A stretch of 52,264 nt of DNA. Source: Clostridia bacterium. GTDB taxonomy: Bacteria > Bacillota > Clostridia > Oscillospirales > Acutalibacteraceae. The stretch's first letter is position 1; the number at the start of each line of letters is the position of its first letter. Location of the stretch: NCBI GenBank assembly GCA_017622555.1, contig JAGAQV010000002.1, forward strand, positions 1 to 52,264, given 5' to 3'. Shown in pieces: positions 36,200 through 44,488 of this stretch. The notes under the pieces were generated by a model. That model saw only the letters and a program-made list of their open reading frames with translations. It ran no database searches and had not been told where the DNA came from. The position numbers and the translations under genes are program-made.

Positions 36200-37471
36200 T
36201 TATTTGTTGATTTGCTTATACTGGTAAGCCCAACCGTCTACGAAAGCGGTCTTAACCTTTGCCCAGTTAGCTTCGGTCTGATTAGCATTGTATGCATTAA
36301 GAGCAGATACTAAAGCTTTACGATATTCATCAACATTGGGTTGATAGTTAGTAGCCCAATCCATTACATAGCAACCATCAGCTGAGTACTTGTTAGCAGC
36401 AGCAAGGAAGCCGTTGGTGGATTCAGCAGCAGATTTATAAGGCATTACGCCGAAGGTATCAACCAATTTGCGAGAAGCTTCTTCGTTAGTTACGCACCAT
36501 ACCATAAAGTCCATAGTAGCTTTTTGGTCTGCCTTGCTAACCTTAGAGTTGATTGCCCAGTAGTTTTCAGTACCGCAGTTGAGACCGGCTTTTTCTTCGC
36601 CCTCAACACCTGCATAGTAAGGAATCATAGTAGCGTTCGGAACTGCTTCAGCAACTGCTGAATATTCCCAAGAACCGTTTACATAGAAAGCGGCTTTGCC
36701 GGTTTTGAATTGGTTCTGAGCATCGTGACCGCCGGTAGCTAATTCTTTAGCAGGGGTCATGCTGTTGTTGATGCAAAGGTCATAAAGGTTCTTGAAGTTT
36801 TCCATATATGTACCCTTGATTTCAGCGGGGCATTCCTTCCAACCGCCTGCATCGCGAGATTCATAATAGTATTCAAGGTTAGCCATGTGACCTGTGAAAC
36901 GCCATGAAGATGAATCGTCCATATCAGATGCGCTGAAAGCATCGAAGCCCAATTCCTTAGCGCGCTTGTGGATATCTTCAGCAACCTTCTTTAAACCTTC
37001 AAAGTTTTTAAGGTCGTCCATCTTATATCCGGCTTTTTCAATAAGGGTGGGGTTAACAATGATGCCATAGCATTCATAGCAGTAACCGATAGAAACAAGG
37101 TTACCGTCTGCGTCATACATATTGTATGCATCTGTGTTAAGCTCTTTTGCAATTGCAGAATCTTTAAGATTTAAAGCATAATCTTTCCATTCTTTAACTG
37201 CATTCTGGTTACCGATAACAAACAAAGTAGGAGCTTCTGCTTTGTCCATTTCAGCAAGCAAGGTTTGGTTGTATGTACCTGAAGCAGCGGTGAGAACTTT
37301 AACCTCAACACCTGTTTCTTCTGTGTACATTTTTGCAACTTCTTGGAGAACCTCATCAGATTCAGGCTTGAAGTTTAGCCAGTAAACACGGCCTTTTTCG
37401 CCACCTGCGCAGCCTGCAAACAAGCCGACACAAAGGATGGCTATTAATAATAGGGATAGCGCTTTTTTCAT
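36200..37471 (-). CDS. ABC sugar-binding lipoprotein (extracellular, family 1)
   Basis: 423 residues. Lipoprotein signal 'LLIAILCVGLFAGCAGG' with lipidated Cys about position 21, followed by a two-lobe binding fold ('FVIGNQNAVKEWKDYALNL', 'KTGKAAFYVNGSWEYSAVAE', 'NCGTENYWAIN'). Delivers sugar to the MalF/MalG pair. RBS AAGGAGG. It is downstream of lacI in the same transcript. The sugar is not certain; maltodextrin is suggested by malQ. Confidence 0.92.
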   Translation of the reverse strand: MKKALSLLLIAILCVGLFAGCAGGEKGRVYWLNFKPESDEVLQEVAKMYTEETGVEVKVLTAASGTYNQTLLAEMDKAEAPTLFVIGNQNAVKEWKDYALNLKDSAIAKELNTDAYNMYDADGNLVSIGYCYECYGIIVNPTLIEKAGYKMDDLKNFEGLKKVAEDIHKRAKELGFDAFSASDMDDSSSWRFTGHMANLEYYYESRDAGGWKECPAEIKGTYMENFKNLYDLCINNSMTPAKELATGGHDAQNQFKTGKAAFYVNGSWEYSAVAEAVPNATMIPYYAGVEGEEKAGLNCGTENYWAINSKVSKADQKATMDFMVWCVTNEEASRKLVDTFGVMPYKSAAESTNGFLAAANKYSADGCYVMDWATNYQPNVDEYRKALVSALNAYNANQTEANWAKVKTAFVDGWAYQYKQINK

Positions 37472-37550
37472 TTAAATTTCCTCCTTCGAAAATTTCCGCA
37501 CAAAGTGCGTTTTTTAAAATAATTTATTTCCACACCAAGTGGTGTAAAAA

Positions 37551-38567
37551 TCAAGCTTTAGGTTTTGCAAGGGTGCCACCCTCACGCAAAGCTGTTTCAA
37601 GCTTCAGCTGACAGCTGCCGCACTCATCCTTAAGGACATTAAGCAAAACCTCTACCGCGCGTGTGCCCATCTGCTTACTGGGCTGCACAAGGGTTGTAAG
37701 TGTGGGGATAGTATATTTTGAAACCTGAATACCGTCTATCGCAATTAAAGAACAGTCGTCAGGCACATTTAGTCCCACAGTATGAAGCGCCTTTATCGCC
37801 GCAATTCCCATAGCATCCGCAATGGAAAAAATAGCAGTGAAATCCTTACCCTTTTTTAGAAAGCTTTCGGCAGCTTTAAAGGCGTCGTCTATATTAAAGC
37901 TTTTGGCCTCAATAATAAGGTCTTTATCTAATACTATACCGGCACTTTTAAGGGCATCACAATAACCCTTAAAACGAAGCTCACTTATCGAGTGGTCGTC
38001 GGTTGTACCAAGTAAAACAGCAATTTTTTTATGACCTAAATCGGTCAGTGTTTTTACTGCACGAAAGGCCTCGGCATAGTCGTCAATATAAACCGAAGAA
38101 TATGCCGTTTTTTTAAGACTGCCAAAGGTGTTTGTATATGTACAGCAGACAAACGGAACACCCAATGTGGCAATTTGCTCGGGTGTGTAATCAAACCGCC
38201 CGCCAAGAAAGATAAGTCCCTTCAATCTTTTAGACCTTACTAACGATGCGCCCTCGGCAAGCTCATCTTCGTTTGAACCGATTTGATGCATCACCATCGA
38301 ATAATCTGCCCGGCTCACCTCTTTTTCAATCGCATGTAAAACCGAATTTAAAAAAGGGTTTCCAACACCGCGCACCACAACGCCGATAGTGTCGGTTTGC
38401 ATTTTGCCCAAGTCCCTTGCGCTGCTGTTTGGGACATAGTGCAGCTCTTCAATAGCTTTTAACACCTTGGCGCGCACCTCTTCACGCACGTCGGGGTGAT
38501 TATTCAAAACACGGGAAATGGTGGTTATTGAAACACCACTGTATTTTGCAACGTCTTTAATGGTCAT
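37551..38567 (-). CDS. LacI-family repressor
   Basis: 338 residues. N-terminal HTH and hinge 'TIKDVAKYSGVSITTISRVL' and 'LHYVPNSSARDLGKM', then a periplasmic-binding-like effector domain. A 26 bp perfect palindrome lies 52 bp upstream, so it likely represses itself and the importer/malQ genes behind it. The effector is probably the imported sugar or a metabolite. Confidence 0.92.
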   Translation of the reverse strand: MTIKDVAKYSGVSITTISRVLNNHPDVREEVRAKVLKAIEELHYVPNSSARDLGKMQTDTIGVVVRGVGNPFLNSVLHAIEKEVSRADYSMVMHQIGSNEDELAEGASLVRSKRLKGLIFLGGRFDYTPEQIATLGVPFVCCTYTNTFGSLKKTAYSSVYIDDYAEAFRAVKTLTDLGHKKIAVLLGTTDDHSISELRFKGYCDALKSAGIVLDKDLIIEAKSFNIDDAFKAAESFLKKGKDFTAIFSIADAMGIAAIKALHTVGLNVPDDCSLIAIDGIQVSKYTIPTLTTLVQPSKQMGTRAVEVLLNVLKDECGSCQLKLETALREGGTLAKPKA

Positions 38568-38618
38568 TGTGTTGTTCCTTTTTGTTCAAAAAAAAACGGT
38601 GAAAAACGTGTAAAAAAG

Positions 38619-38644
38619 GAAAACTGAAAACGTTTTCAGTTTTC
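38619..38644. promoter_or_regulatory. LacI-family operator, 26 bp perfect palindrome
   Basis: Core TGAAAACGTTTTCA centred at 38631/38632 with the central CG of LacI/CcpA-family sites; symmetry extends perfectly to 13 bp per arm. It lies just downstream of the predicted transcription start of lacI. Confidence 0.85.
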
Positions 38645-38654
38645 TGACAAGTAT

Positions 38655-38683
38655 ATTTAACCATATTTTTCATTAAATGTCAA
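38655..38683 (-). promoter_or_regulatory. Putative promoter of lacI-importer-malQ operon
   Basis: TTGACA (38678-38683), 17 bp spacer, TTAAAT (38655-38660) on the minus strand. The operator is about 10-35 bp downstream of the -10, so a bound repressor would block initiation or early elongation. Confidence 0.6.
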
Positions 38684-38860
38684 TAACTTTTATCGTTTTT
38701 GGCAGAAATAACACGAAATTGTGTGTTGCTTTTGTGCAATACTTACAATTTAAAGGCATTCAAAATTTTTGCAAATATGAACACTTTTACAAATTATTGT
38801 ATAGAATTTTTAAAAAACAAAATTATAAAACGCTTTTGACCGGCAAAATGTAAAATAAAA
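38684..38860. other. AT-rich spacer with no recognisable gene
   Basis: No ORF with an RBS, no RNA fold and no repeat could be recognised in this part of the 38568-39525 intergenic region. Confidence 0.5.
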
Positions 38861-38896
38861 AAATCCCCAACAAAGCAAATACCTTGTTGGGAATTT
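38861..38896 (-). terminator. Terminator beside tRNA-end remnant
   Basis: CCCAACAA/TTGTTGGG stem with a T-run on the minus strand, directly downstream of a CCA-like end at 38897. Confidence 0.6.
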
Positions 38897-39010
38897 TGGT
38901 GCACCTGACAGGACACATCTTGCCTTTGGCAATCTGCATTGCTCGTTAAAAAACATCTACCGGACTGTTTTTCTTAACACTCTCATCCCTCTTAGGCTTC
39001 AAGTTCCATC
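38897..39010. repeat. tRNA-end-derived element (degenerate)
   Basis: The left edge TGGTGCACCTGACAGGA reads on the minus strand like a tRNA 3' end with CCA. The right edge has TTCAAGTTCC, a T-arm-like sequence on the plus strand. Same plan as the repeats at 32469 and 39027 but different sequence. Confidence 0.4.
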
Positions 39011-39026
39011 ACAAATTAACAAAATA

Positions 39027-39240
39027 AAAAAATCCAAACCCAACCAAAAGGTTGAATTTGGATTTTGGTGCGAGTGATGGGTGAGGTTGCGAGCGCGTCC
39101 GGTGGACGAAGCAGCGAGCAAAACGAAGCGCCGCGGTCGACAAGCGAGATACGGTAGTATCGAGTCGTCGGGAACCGCAAGAGTGAAAGAACCGAAGGTT
39201 CAAGTCCTATGTATGTCAATAAGACCGTACAAAACAAAAA
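39027..39240. repeat. tRNA-Leu-end repeat, copy B
   Basis: Nearly identical to copy A (32469-32636) over about 165 bp, plus a ~47 bp insert containing GATACGGTAGTATC within CGAC..GTCG inverted arms. Includes the tRNA-Leu 3' end (TTGGTGCGAGTGATGGG). Lies immediately downstream of the real tRNA-Leu and its terminator on the minus strand. Confidence 0.8.
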
Positions 39241-39264
39241 GACCTACCTAAAGGTAAGTCTTTT
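39236..39264 (-). terminator. Terminator of tRNA-Leu
   Basis: AAGACCTACC/GGTAAGTCTT stem (one mismatch) with T-run on the minus strand. Confidence 0.7.
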
Positions 39265-39267
39265 ACT

Positions 39268-39352
39268 TGGTGCGAGTGATGGGACTTGAACCCATACGTC
39301 GGTTGACACACGCCCCTCAAACGTGCCTGTCTGCCTGTTCCAGCACACTCGC
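39268..39352 (-). tRNA. tRNA-Leu (anticodon GAG)
   Basis: 85 nt including encoded CCA. Acceptor GCGAGTG/CACTCGC, long variable arm, anticodon arm CACGT-TTGAGGG-GCGTG, T-arm GGGTTCAAGTCCC. A perfect-consensus promoter lies upstream. Confidence 0.93.
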
Positions 39353-39383
39353 AAATATTCTTTTTTCCTAAGAACGCCATATC

Positions 39384-39412
39384 ATTATATCAAAGAGAGG
39401 TGCTGTTGTCAA
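39384..39412 (-). promoter_or_regulatory. Perfect-consensus promoter of tRNA-Leu
   Basis: TTGACA (39407-39412), 17 bp spacer, TATAAT (39384-39389) on the minus strand. Confidence 0.88.
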
Positions 39413-39496
39413 CAAAAAAATTATTTATTTTAAAAAATGTTTAATTAAAATTTTTTTGCTGTAAAAATTTCTTTTGTTAAGCTAAAAATAGGGATA

Positions 39497-39527
39497 CAAA
39501 AACGCACCCGTGTGGGTGCGTTTTTTT
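39497..39527 (-). terminator. Terminator of araC-type gene
   Basis: AACGCACCC-GTGT-GGGTGCGTT with T-run, overlapping the stop of the minus-strand regulator. Confidence 0.85.
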
Positions 39528-40359
39528 AATTAACCTTTTCAATCTCGTTTTGTAAGTATTTATTTGGAGATATACCACAAAACTTTTTAAAGGTCTTACT
39601 AAAGTGGTAAATGTCTGAAAACCTAAGTTCTTCAGCAATTTCGCCAATGGTATAATGTTCGTCTGAAAGGAGCAGCTGCTTTGCTTTTTCAATGCGGTGC
39701 TTTTGGCGGAAATTCATAGGGCTTTCGCCGCTGTATTCTTGGAAAAGCCGTCTGAAATAGCATTCACTGACACCACATTGTTCGGCAATTTCTGCTATTG
39801 ACAAATTGCTGTCTTGCTCTAAAAGCTCAATGCCTTTTCGTATGCAGGAAAACTTTTTACGTGTAACGCGCCTTTTTTGTTTTTGACAAACTGTTGCCAT
39901 TAGCTGATAAACTATTGAAATAACTTCAGGAATACAAACAATATTTTTGCGGAATTCTTCACAAAGCAAATCTAGATTTACGGCAATGGCGGGGTCAACA
40001 TTTTTAATACAAATTATAGGCTTTAAAATAGGGGCGATATCTTCTCCATCTCCGTCGGTCATTTGAAAATGCACAACTACAGTATCCTCTATACCGGTGT
40101 TTGTATCGTGAAATTCAACCGTATATTCCAACCCCTTTGCCATATAAGCCAGTTGGTTTTGTTCGGCCTTTAAAACGGTGCCGTCCTTGGAAGTTATAGT
40201 TGCGCTGCAGTTTTTAAACCACAATAAAGTATGTGAAATTTTGGGCTTGCCTATAGCGGAATAATAATTTCCTCTTGGTGCCCAATATTGCGTTTTAGCA
40301 ATTGGCTGGGTTATATAGAATTCGGTATTATACAGTTTTTCAAAGGAAATTATCTTCAT
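39526..40359 (-). CDS. AraC-family regulator of the adjacent catabolic operon
   Basis: About 277 residues. N-terminal cupin-like sensor (about 1-140) and a C-terminal double HTH ('LSIAEIAEQCGVSECYFRRL', 'YTIGEIAEELRFSDIYHFSK'). Start placed at the ATG 40359 with GAGGTG upstream; an earlier in-frame GTG lies within that RBS. Its promoter has an extended -10 (TGATATAAT on the minus strand). Divergent from the ten-gene operon, which it probably activates. Confidence 0.88.
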   Translation of the reverse strand: MKIISFEKLYNTEFYITQPIAKTQYWAPRGNYYSAIGKPKISHTLLWFKNCSATITSKDGTVLKAEQNQLAYMAKGLEYTVEFHDTNTGIEDTVVVHFQMTDGDGEDIAPILKPIICIKNVDPAIAVNLDLLCEEFRKNIVCIPEVISIVYQLMATVCQKQKRRVTRKKFSCIRKGIELLEQDSNLSIAEIAEQCGVSECYFRRLFQEYSGESPMNFRQKHRIEKAKQLLLSDEHYTIGEIAEELRFSDIYHFSKTFKKFCGISPNKYLQNEIEKVN

Positions 40360-40374
40360 ACAAATTTGCACCTC

Positions 40375-40426
40375 TTTTGTATTCGTTAAAACTATTATAT
40401 CACATATTTGCGACTTTTGTATCGTT
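40375..40426. promoter_or_regulatory. Candidate AraC-type direct repeats
   Basis: TTTTGTATTCGTT (40375-40387) and TTTTGTATCGTT (40415-40426) lie 40 bp apart, about four helical turns, in the divergent region between regulator and operon. Confidence 0.4.
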
Positions 40427-40474
40427 TTTTACAAAAAATATTACTTTTTTGACATTTTAAATAAAAAGCGAGTG

Positions 40475-40483
40475 TGCTAAAAT
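40475..40483 (+). promoter_or_regulatory. Extended -10 of the ten-gene operon
   Basis: TGC-TAAAAT with no fitting -35: a TTGACA at 40449-40454 is 23 bp away, too far. This is the usual look of an activator-dependent promoter. A strong RBS (AAAGGAGGG) precedes the first gene. Confidence 0.4.
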
Positions 40484-40512
40484 AGTAATGTGAACAAAAA
40501 GGAGGGCGAATT

Positions 40513-41922
40513 ATGCTCGATTACAAGGTTAAAATTGGCTTGGTTGCGATGCGACGCAACACTACCGACCGTCCGCGCGGAACATTTCTTACTTGGTATT
40601 CCGCCGAACAGCGTGGCAAAAAATTTGTAAATTATATTGAAGAAAATTTTACAAATGATATTGTTTCCTTTGTGGATAACAAGGGTATCGGCCACGAGGA
40701 TTTAGTTTTTGATGACAAATCTGCAGAAGAGGTTATTGAACGCTTTAAGGCTGAAAAGGTTGATGCAGTTATGATTATTAACTGCAACTTCGGTAATGAA
40801 GAAGCCGCAGCCGATATTGTTAAAGCTTTAGGTAAGCCTGCACTTTTGTGGGCGCCGCTTGATGATGAATATTATGTTGACGGTATGCGCCCAACCGATT
40901 CACAGTGTGGTCTTTTTGGCGTATCACGTCAGATGCAGCGTTATCATTTGCCCTTTTCACATCTTCCTTGCTGTAGGGTTGAAAGTGATGAATTTAAAGA
41001 GGGCTTTGAAAGCTTTGTGCGTGTAGCTTGCATGGTTAAAAACTTTACAGGCCTTCGTATTGGTCAAATTGGTAGCCGTCCTTATCCCTTCTTCTCGGTT
41101 ATCTGGAACGAGGGCGAGCTTATGGAAAAGTTTGGGGTAAAAATTACTGCCCTTAACTTTGCACACATTCAGGACCGAATGAAAACGGCCGCTGAAAAAT
41201 ACCCAGAAGAAATTAAGTATTATGAAGAATACATACTTAAAAATTACACCCTTGATGACCTTACCCCTAAATATGTAAACGGTATGGCAACAATGGTTGT
41301 AATGTATAAGAAGTTGTTTGAAGAATATAACCTTGACGTTATTTCGGCTGAGTGTTGGACAGCTACTCCCGTTATGTTCGACGGTTTAGCACCCTGCACC
41401 GTTTACGGTATTCTTAATGACCTTGGTTATATGATTTCTTGCGAAAGTGATATGCACTGCGCAATGACTATGGTGCTTTTAAAGTCTGCAACTCTTGGTA
41501 AAGGTAAGCCCTTGTTTGGTGAATTTACCGTTCGTCACCCCGAAAACAAAAATGCCGAGCTTTTATGGCATTGCGGTCCGTTCCCACTTTCCCAAAAGGC
41601 TAAAAGCGGAATTGATTCAACTGCACGTCTTGTTAATCAGCGTTCTTGGTTTAGGGCTAAAGATGGCACTTACACCGTTGCCCGTATGGACCAAGAAAGC
41701 GGCGATTATATGATTTTACCGCTTATTTGTAAAACAACCGAAGGTCCCCAAACCCACGGCACATATATTTGGGGCGAATTCGAAGATTTACAAAAGGTTG
41801 AAGACCGACTTATTGATGGCCCATACATTCACCATTTTGTTGAGATGGAAGGTGACTACAGAAAGGAAATTAACGAATTCTGTAAATACTTCCCCAACTT
41901 AAAAGTAGACAAAAATATTTAA
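40513..41922 (+). CDS. L-fucose/L-arabinose isomerase superfamily protein
   Basis: 469 residues. Shows the Rossmann-like N-terminal domains and C-terminal barrel of FucI/AraA-type metal-dependent aldose-ketose isomerases. Candidate metal ligands are Glu280 in 'VISAECWTATP' and Glu311/Asp313 in 'SCESDMHCAM', plus late histidines ('IHHFVEMEGD'). It is shorter than FucI (about 590), closer to the small uncharacterised branch. Expected to interconvert an aldose and ketose in the cytoplasm. First gene of an operon whose other members are oxidase, aldolase, kinases and NagA/NagB-like enzymes; substrate unknown. Confidence 0.75.
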   Translation: MLDYKVKIGLVAMRRNTTDRPRGTFLTWYSAEQRGKKFVNYIEENFTNDIVSFVDNKGIGHEDLVFDDKSAEEVIERFKAEKVDAVMIINCNFGNEEAAADIVKALGKPALLWAPLDDEYYVDGMRPTDSQCGLFGVSRQMQRYHLPFSHLPCCRVESDEFKEGFESFVRVACMVKNFTGLRIGQIGSRPYPFFSVIWNEGELMEKFGVKITALNFAHIQDRMKTAAEKYPEEIKYYEEYILKNYTLDDLTPKYVNGMATMVVMYKKLFEEYNLDVISAECWTATPVMFDGLAPCTVYGILNDLGYMISCESDMHCAMTMVLLKSATLGKGKPLFGEFTVRHPENKNAELLWHCGPFPLSQKAKSGIDSTARLVNQRSWFRAKDGTYTVARMDQESGDYMILPLICKTTEGPQTHGTYIWGEFEDLQKVEDRLIDGPYIHHFVEMEGDYRKEINEFCKYFPNLKVDKNI

Positions 41923-41936
41923 AAGGAGATTTAAAA

Positions 41937-43373
41937 ATGCAAATCCAAATGAACGAATTTTTATTCGCAATGATCTTAACCGAGCTTGAGGATGCGGTAG
42001 GCGTTGAAAACTGTTCTACCCGTGCAATTGATAAGGTTACACACAGTGTTGACTATTATTGGCTTTCACGTATGTGGGCAGACCGTGGTTGCCGTATGCC
42101 TGAAGCACAGTATGTTGTTTGTCCTAAGGACGCAACCGAGGTTTCAAAGGTTTTGAAAATTGCTAACTACTACAAGCTTCCTGTTACCACTTGGGGCGCA
42201 GGCGGCGGCACACAGGGTGGCGCTATTCCTGTTTGCGGTGGTATTATTCTTGATACTAAGAGAATGAACAAAATTTACGAGGTTAACACCGAAGGTATGT
42301 ACATAGAATGCGGTACAGGTGCTATTTATAAGCATATTGAATGGGCTGCAAATGAAGTTGGCAAGGCAACCATGCACTATCCCTCTTCGCTTACCTGCTC
42401 AACCGTTGGCGGCTTCTTGGCTCACCGCGGTATTGGTGTTGTTTCTACCAAATACGGTAAAATTGATGATATGGTGCTTAAAATGGAGGTTGTTCTTCCT
42501 AATGGCGATATCATTGAAACCTGTTCTGCTCCTAAGCATGCGGCAGGTCCTGACCTCAACCAAATTTTTATCGGCTCTGAAGGTACTTTAGGTATTATTA
42601 CAAAAGCCCAGATTCGTATTTTTGACCAACCTGAAGAACGCCGCTTCCGTGGTTTCTTATTCCAGGATATGAATGGCGCATTTAAGGCAAGCCGTGAGCT
42701 TTTACAAAAATTCAAGCCCTCGGTTATGCGTCTTTATGATGAGGCCGAAACTGCTTCGCTCATTAAGAAAATCGTTGGCGTTGAACGCAAGGGTGCGTTT
42801 ATGAACGTTGCTTATGAGGGTGTTCGGGAAATGGTAGAGGTTGAAGAAAAGATTCTTCTTGAAACCTTTGCAAAATACGGCGCAGAAGACCTTGGAAGCG
42901 AATACGGTGAAAAATGGTGGAAGGAAAAGATTACCTTCTTCTATCCCGGTCATATGATGGACATTCCCCAGTGCTTCGGTACAATGGATACTATCGCACC
43001 TTACGGCAAGATTGAAGAAATTTACTGGGCAATGAAGGAAGCAATTGAAACCAACTTCCCGCAAGCTAAATTTATTGCTCACTTCTCACACTGGTATGAA
43101 TGGGGCGCAATGGTTTACGACCGCTTTATTGTTGATGGTAAGGACGTGCCTCAGGACCCCGTTGAAGCACTTCGTTTGCACCAGGCAATTTGGACCTGCG
43201 GTGTTCGTACCGCTCTTGCACACGGCGGTGTTGTTAACGACCACCACGGCGTTGGTATTAAGCTTGGCCGTCTTATGAAGGAACAGTATGGCCCTGCAAT
43301 GCAGGTATTTGAAGGTATTAAGAAACAGTTAGACCCTAACGGCATTATGAATCCGTTCAAGCTTGGTCTTTAA
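41937..43373 (+). CDS. FAD-linked oxidase, GlcD/D-lactate dehydrogenase-like
   Basis: 478 residues of the VAO family. FAD-binding region: 'PVTTWGAGGGTQGGAIPVCG' (82-101), 'PSSLTCSTVGGFLAHRGIG' and 'IGSEGTLGII'. A C-terminal FAD-oxidase_C domain ends in 'HGGVVNDHHGVG', matching the metal-binding His region of lactate/glycolate oxidases. Oxidises a 2-hydroxy acid or similar alcohol. Followed by a GlcF-like FeS protein, with an Etf fusion at the end of the operon, suggesting a multi-subunit dehydrogenase rather than an oxygen-using oxidase. Confidence 0.88.
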   Translation: MQIQMNEFLFAMILTELEDAVGVENCSTRAIDKVTHSVDYYWLSRMWADRGCRMPEAQYVVCPKDATEVSKVLKIANYYKLPVTTWGAGGGTQGGAIPVCGGIILDTKRMNKIYEVNTEGMYIECGTGAIYKHIEWAANEVGKATMHYPSSLTCSTVGGFLAHRGIGVVSTKYGKIDDMVLKMEVVLPNGDIIETCSAPKHAAGPDLNQIFIGSEGTLGIITKAQIRIFDQPEERRFRGFLFQDMNGAFKASRELLQKFKPSVMRLYDEAETASLIKKIVGVERKGAFMNVAYEGVREMVEVEEKILLETFAKYGAEDLGSEYGEKWWKEKITFFYPGHMMDIPQCFGTMDTIAPYGKIEEIYWAMKEAIETNFPQAKFIAHFSHWYEWGAMVYDRFIVDGKDVPQDPVEALRLHQAIWTCGVRTALAHGGVVNDHHGVGIKLGRLMKEQYGPAMQVFEGIKKQLDPNGIMNPFKLGL

Positions 43374-43390
43374 TAGGAGGGTATAAAGTT

Positions 43391-44476
43391 ATGATAATGT
43401 CAGAAAAATGCAAACAACACGTTGATTCCTGCCGTTTTTGCTGGATGTGTCACCATATTTGCCCTATCGGTAATGCTACCGGTCAGGAAAGAAATACAGC
43501 CCGTGCACGCGCACTTGGTATTTCACTTGTAAACCGTGACGCTATGGAATTATCTGAAATTATGGATAATATTTACGAATGCTGCACCTGTGGCGCTTGC
43601 GTTCACGACTGCATCACCGGTTGGGATCCTGTAATGTTCACAAAGGAAACACGTTTACAGGCAGCCTTAGAAGGCGCAACTCCTGATTATATCAATGTTT
43701 TAATTGATAACTGCTTAGAAACCGGTAATGCTTACGGCAAGACCGCTACCTGCGAAACCCTTACTGCAGCAATTAAAGCACACGCTGATAAAAAGGACAC
43801 CCTTTTACTTTTGGGTGTTGACGCCAAGTTTATGGCTTGTAAACAGGCGCTTAAAGCAATTCAGGTGCTTGAAAAGGCAGGCGTTGATTTTAGCGTTTTA
43901 GAAAACGAAGCACCTACAGGCGCTCAGCTCGACTTCCTTATCGGTGCCGCAAACGAAACTAAAGAACAAATGGCAGCTTGCGCTAAAGTGCTTGATGATT
44001 ATAAAACTGTTGTTGTTTATGACCCGAATGATGCAAAGGCAATTAAGCAGCTTTATAAGGAATACGGTATTGAAACCAAGGCTAACGTTGTTACATACAC
44101 CTCTTTTGTTGCTTCTCTTTTGCGTGACGGCAAGCTTGAGGCTGTAAACAGCGGAAAGGCTGTTGTTTTCCAAGACCCTTATCAGCTTTCTCGCGATTTA
44201 GAGGAAACCGAAGAAGCACGTGAAATCATTATGTCTTATGCAGTTCTTGGTGAAATGCTCTTGAACCGTGCCGAAACTGTTTGGGCAGGTAACATTTTAA
44301 TGGCTCAGTATAAGCCCGAAGTAATTAAGCTTGTTGCTGAAAGAAGAATCTTTAACGCAACCTCTATTGGAGCAGACACAATCGTTACGGCTTGTGTTGG
44401 CGAATACGTTGCACTTAATAACGTGGAACAAGACAAGGTTAAGATTATTTCTATTGAAGACCTTATTTTAGGTTAA
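43391..44476 (+). CDS. GlcF-like iron-sulfur protein with degenerate CCG domain
   Basis: 361 residues. Two [4Fe-4S] sites at the N terminus: C14-x2-C17-x2-C20-x3-C24 ('CRFCWMCHHIC') and C64-x2-C67-x2-C70-x3-C74. The C-terminal part has the outline of a cysteine-rich CCG domain, but the cysteines are lost: 'DPYQLSR' stands where DPCHLGR is usual, 'VWAGNILM' where CCG is usual. Only 'VTACVGEYVAL' keeps one Cys. It probably relays electrons between the FAD oxidase and the Etf fusion. RBS AGGAGGG; second in-frame ATG at 43397 is possible. Confidence 0.82.
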   Translation: MIMSEKCKQHVDSCRFCWMCHHICPIGNATGQERNTARARALGISLVNRDAMELSEIMDNIYECCTCGACVHDCITGWDPVMFTKETRLQAALEGATPDYINVLIDNCLETGNAYGKTATCETLTAAIKAHADKKDTLLLLGVDAKFMACKQALKAIQVLEKAGVDFSVLENEAPTGAQLDFLIGAANETKEQMAACAKVLDDYKTVVVYDPNDAKAIKQLYKEYGIETKANVVTYTSFVASLLRDGKLEAVNSGKAVVFQDPYQLSRDLEETEEAREIIMSYAVLGEMLLNRAETVWAGNILMAQYKPEVIKLVAERRIFNATSIGADTIVTACVGEYVALNNVEQDKVKIISIEDLILG

Positions 44477-44488
44477 GAGGTATAAAAA

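Noticed and set aside
40449-40483. Standard sigma-A promoter TTGACA/TAAAAT for the ten-gene operon
   Set aside because: The spacer is 23 bp, too long for normal recognition; an activator-dependent extended -10 is more likely.
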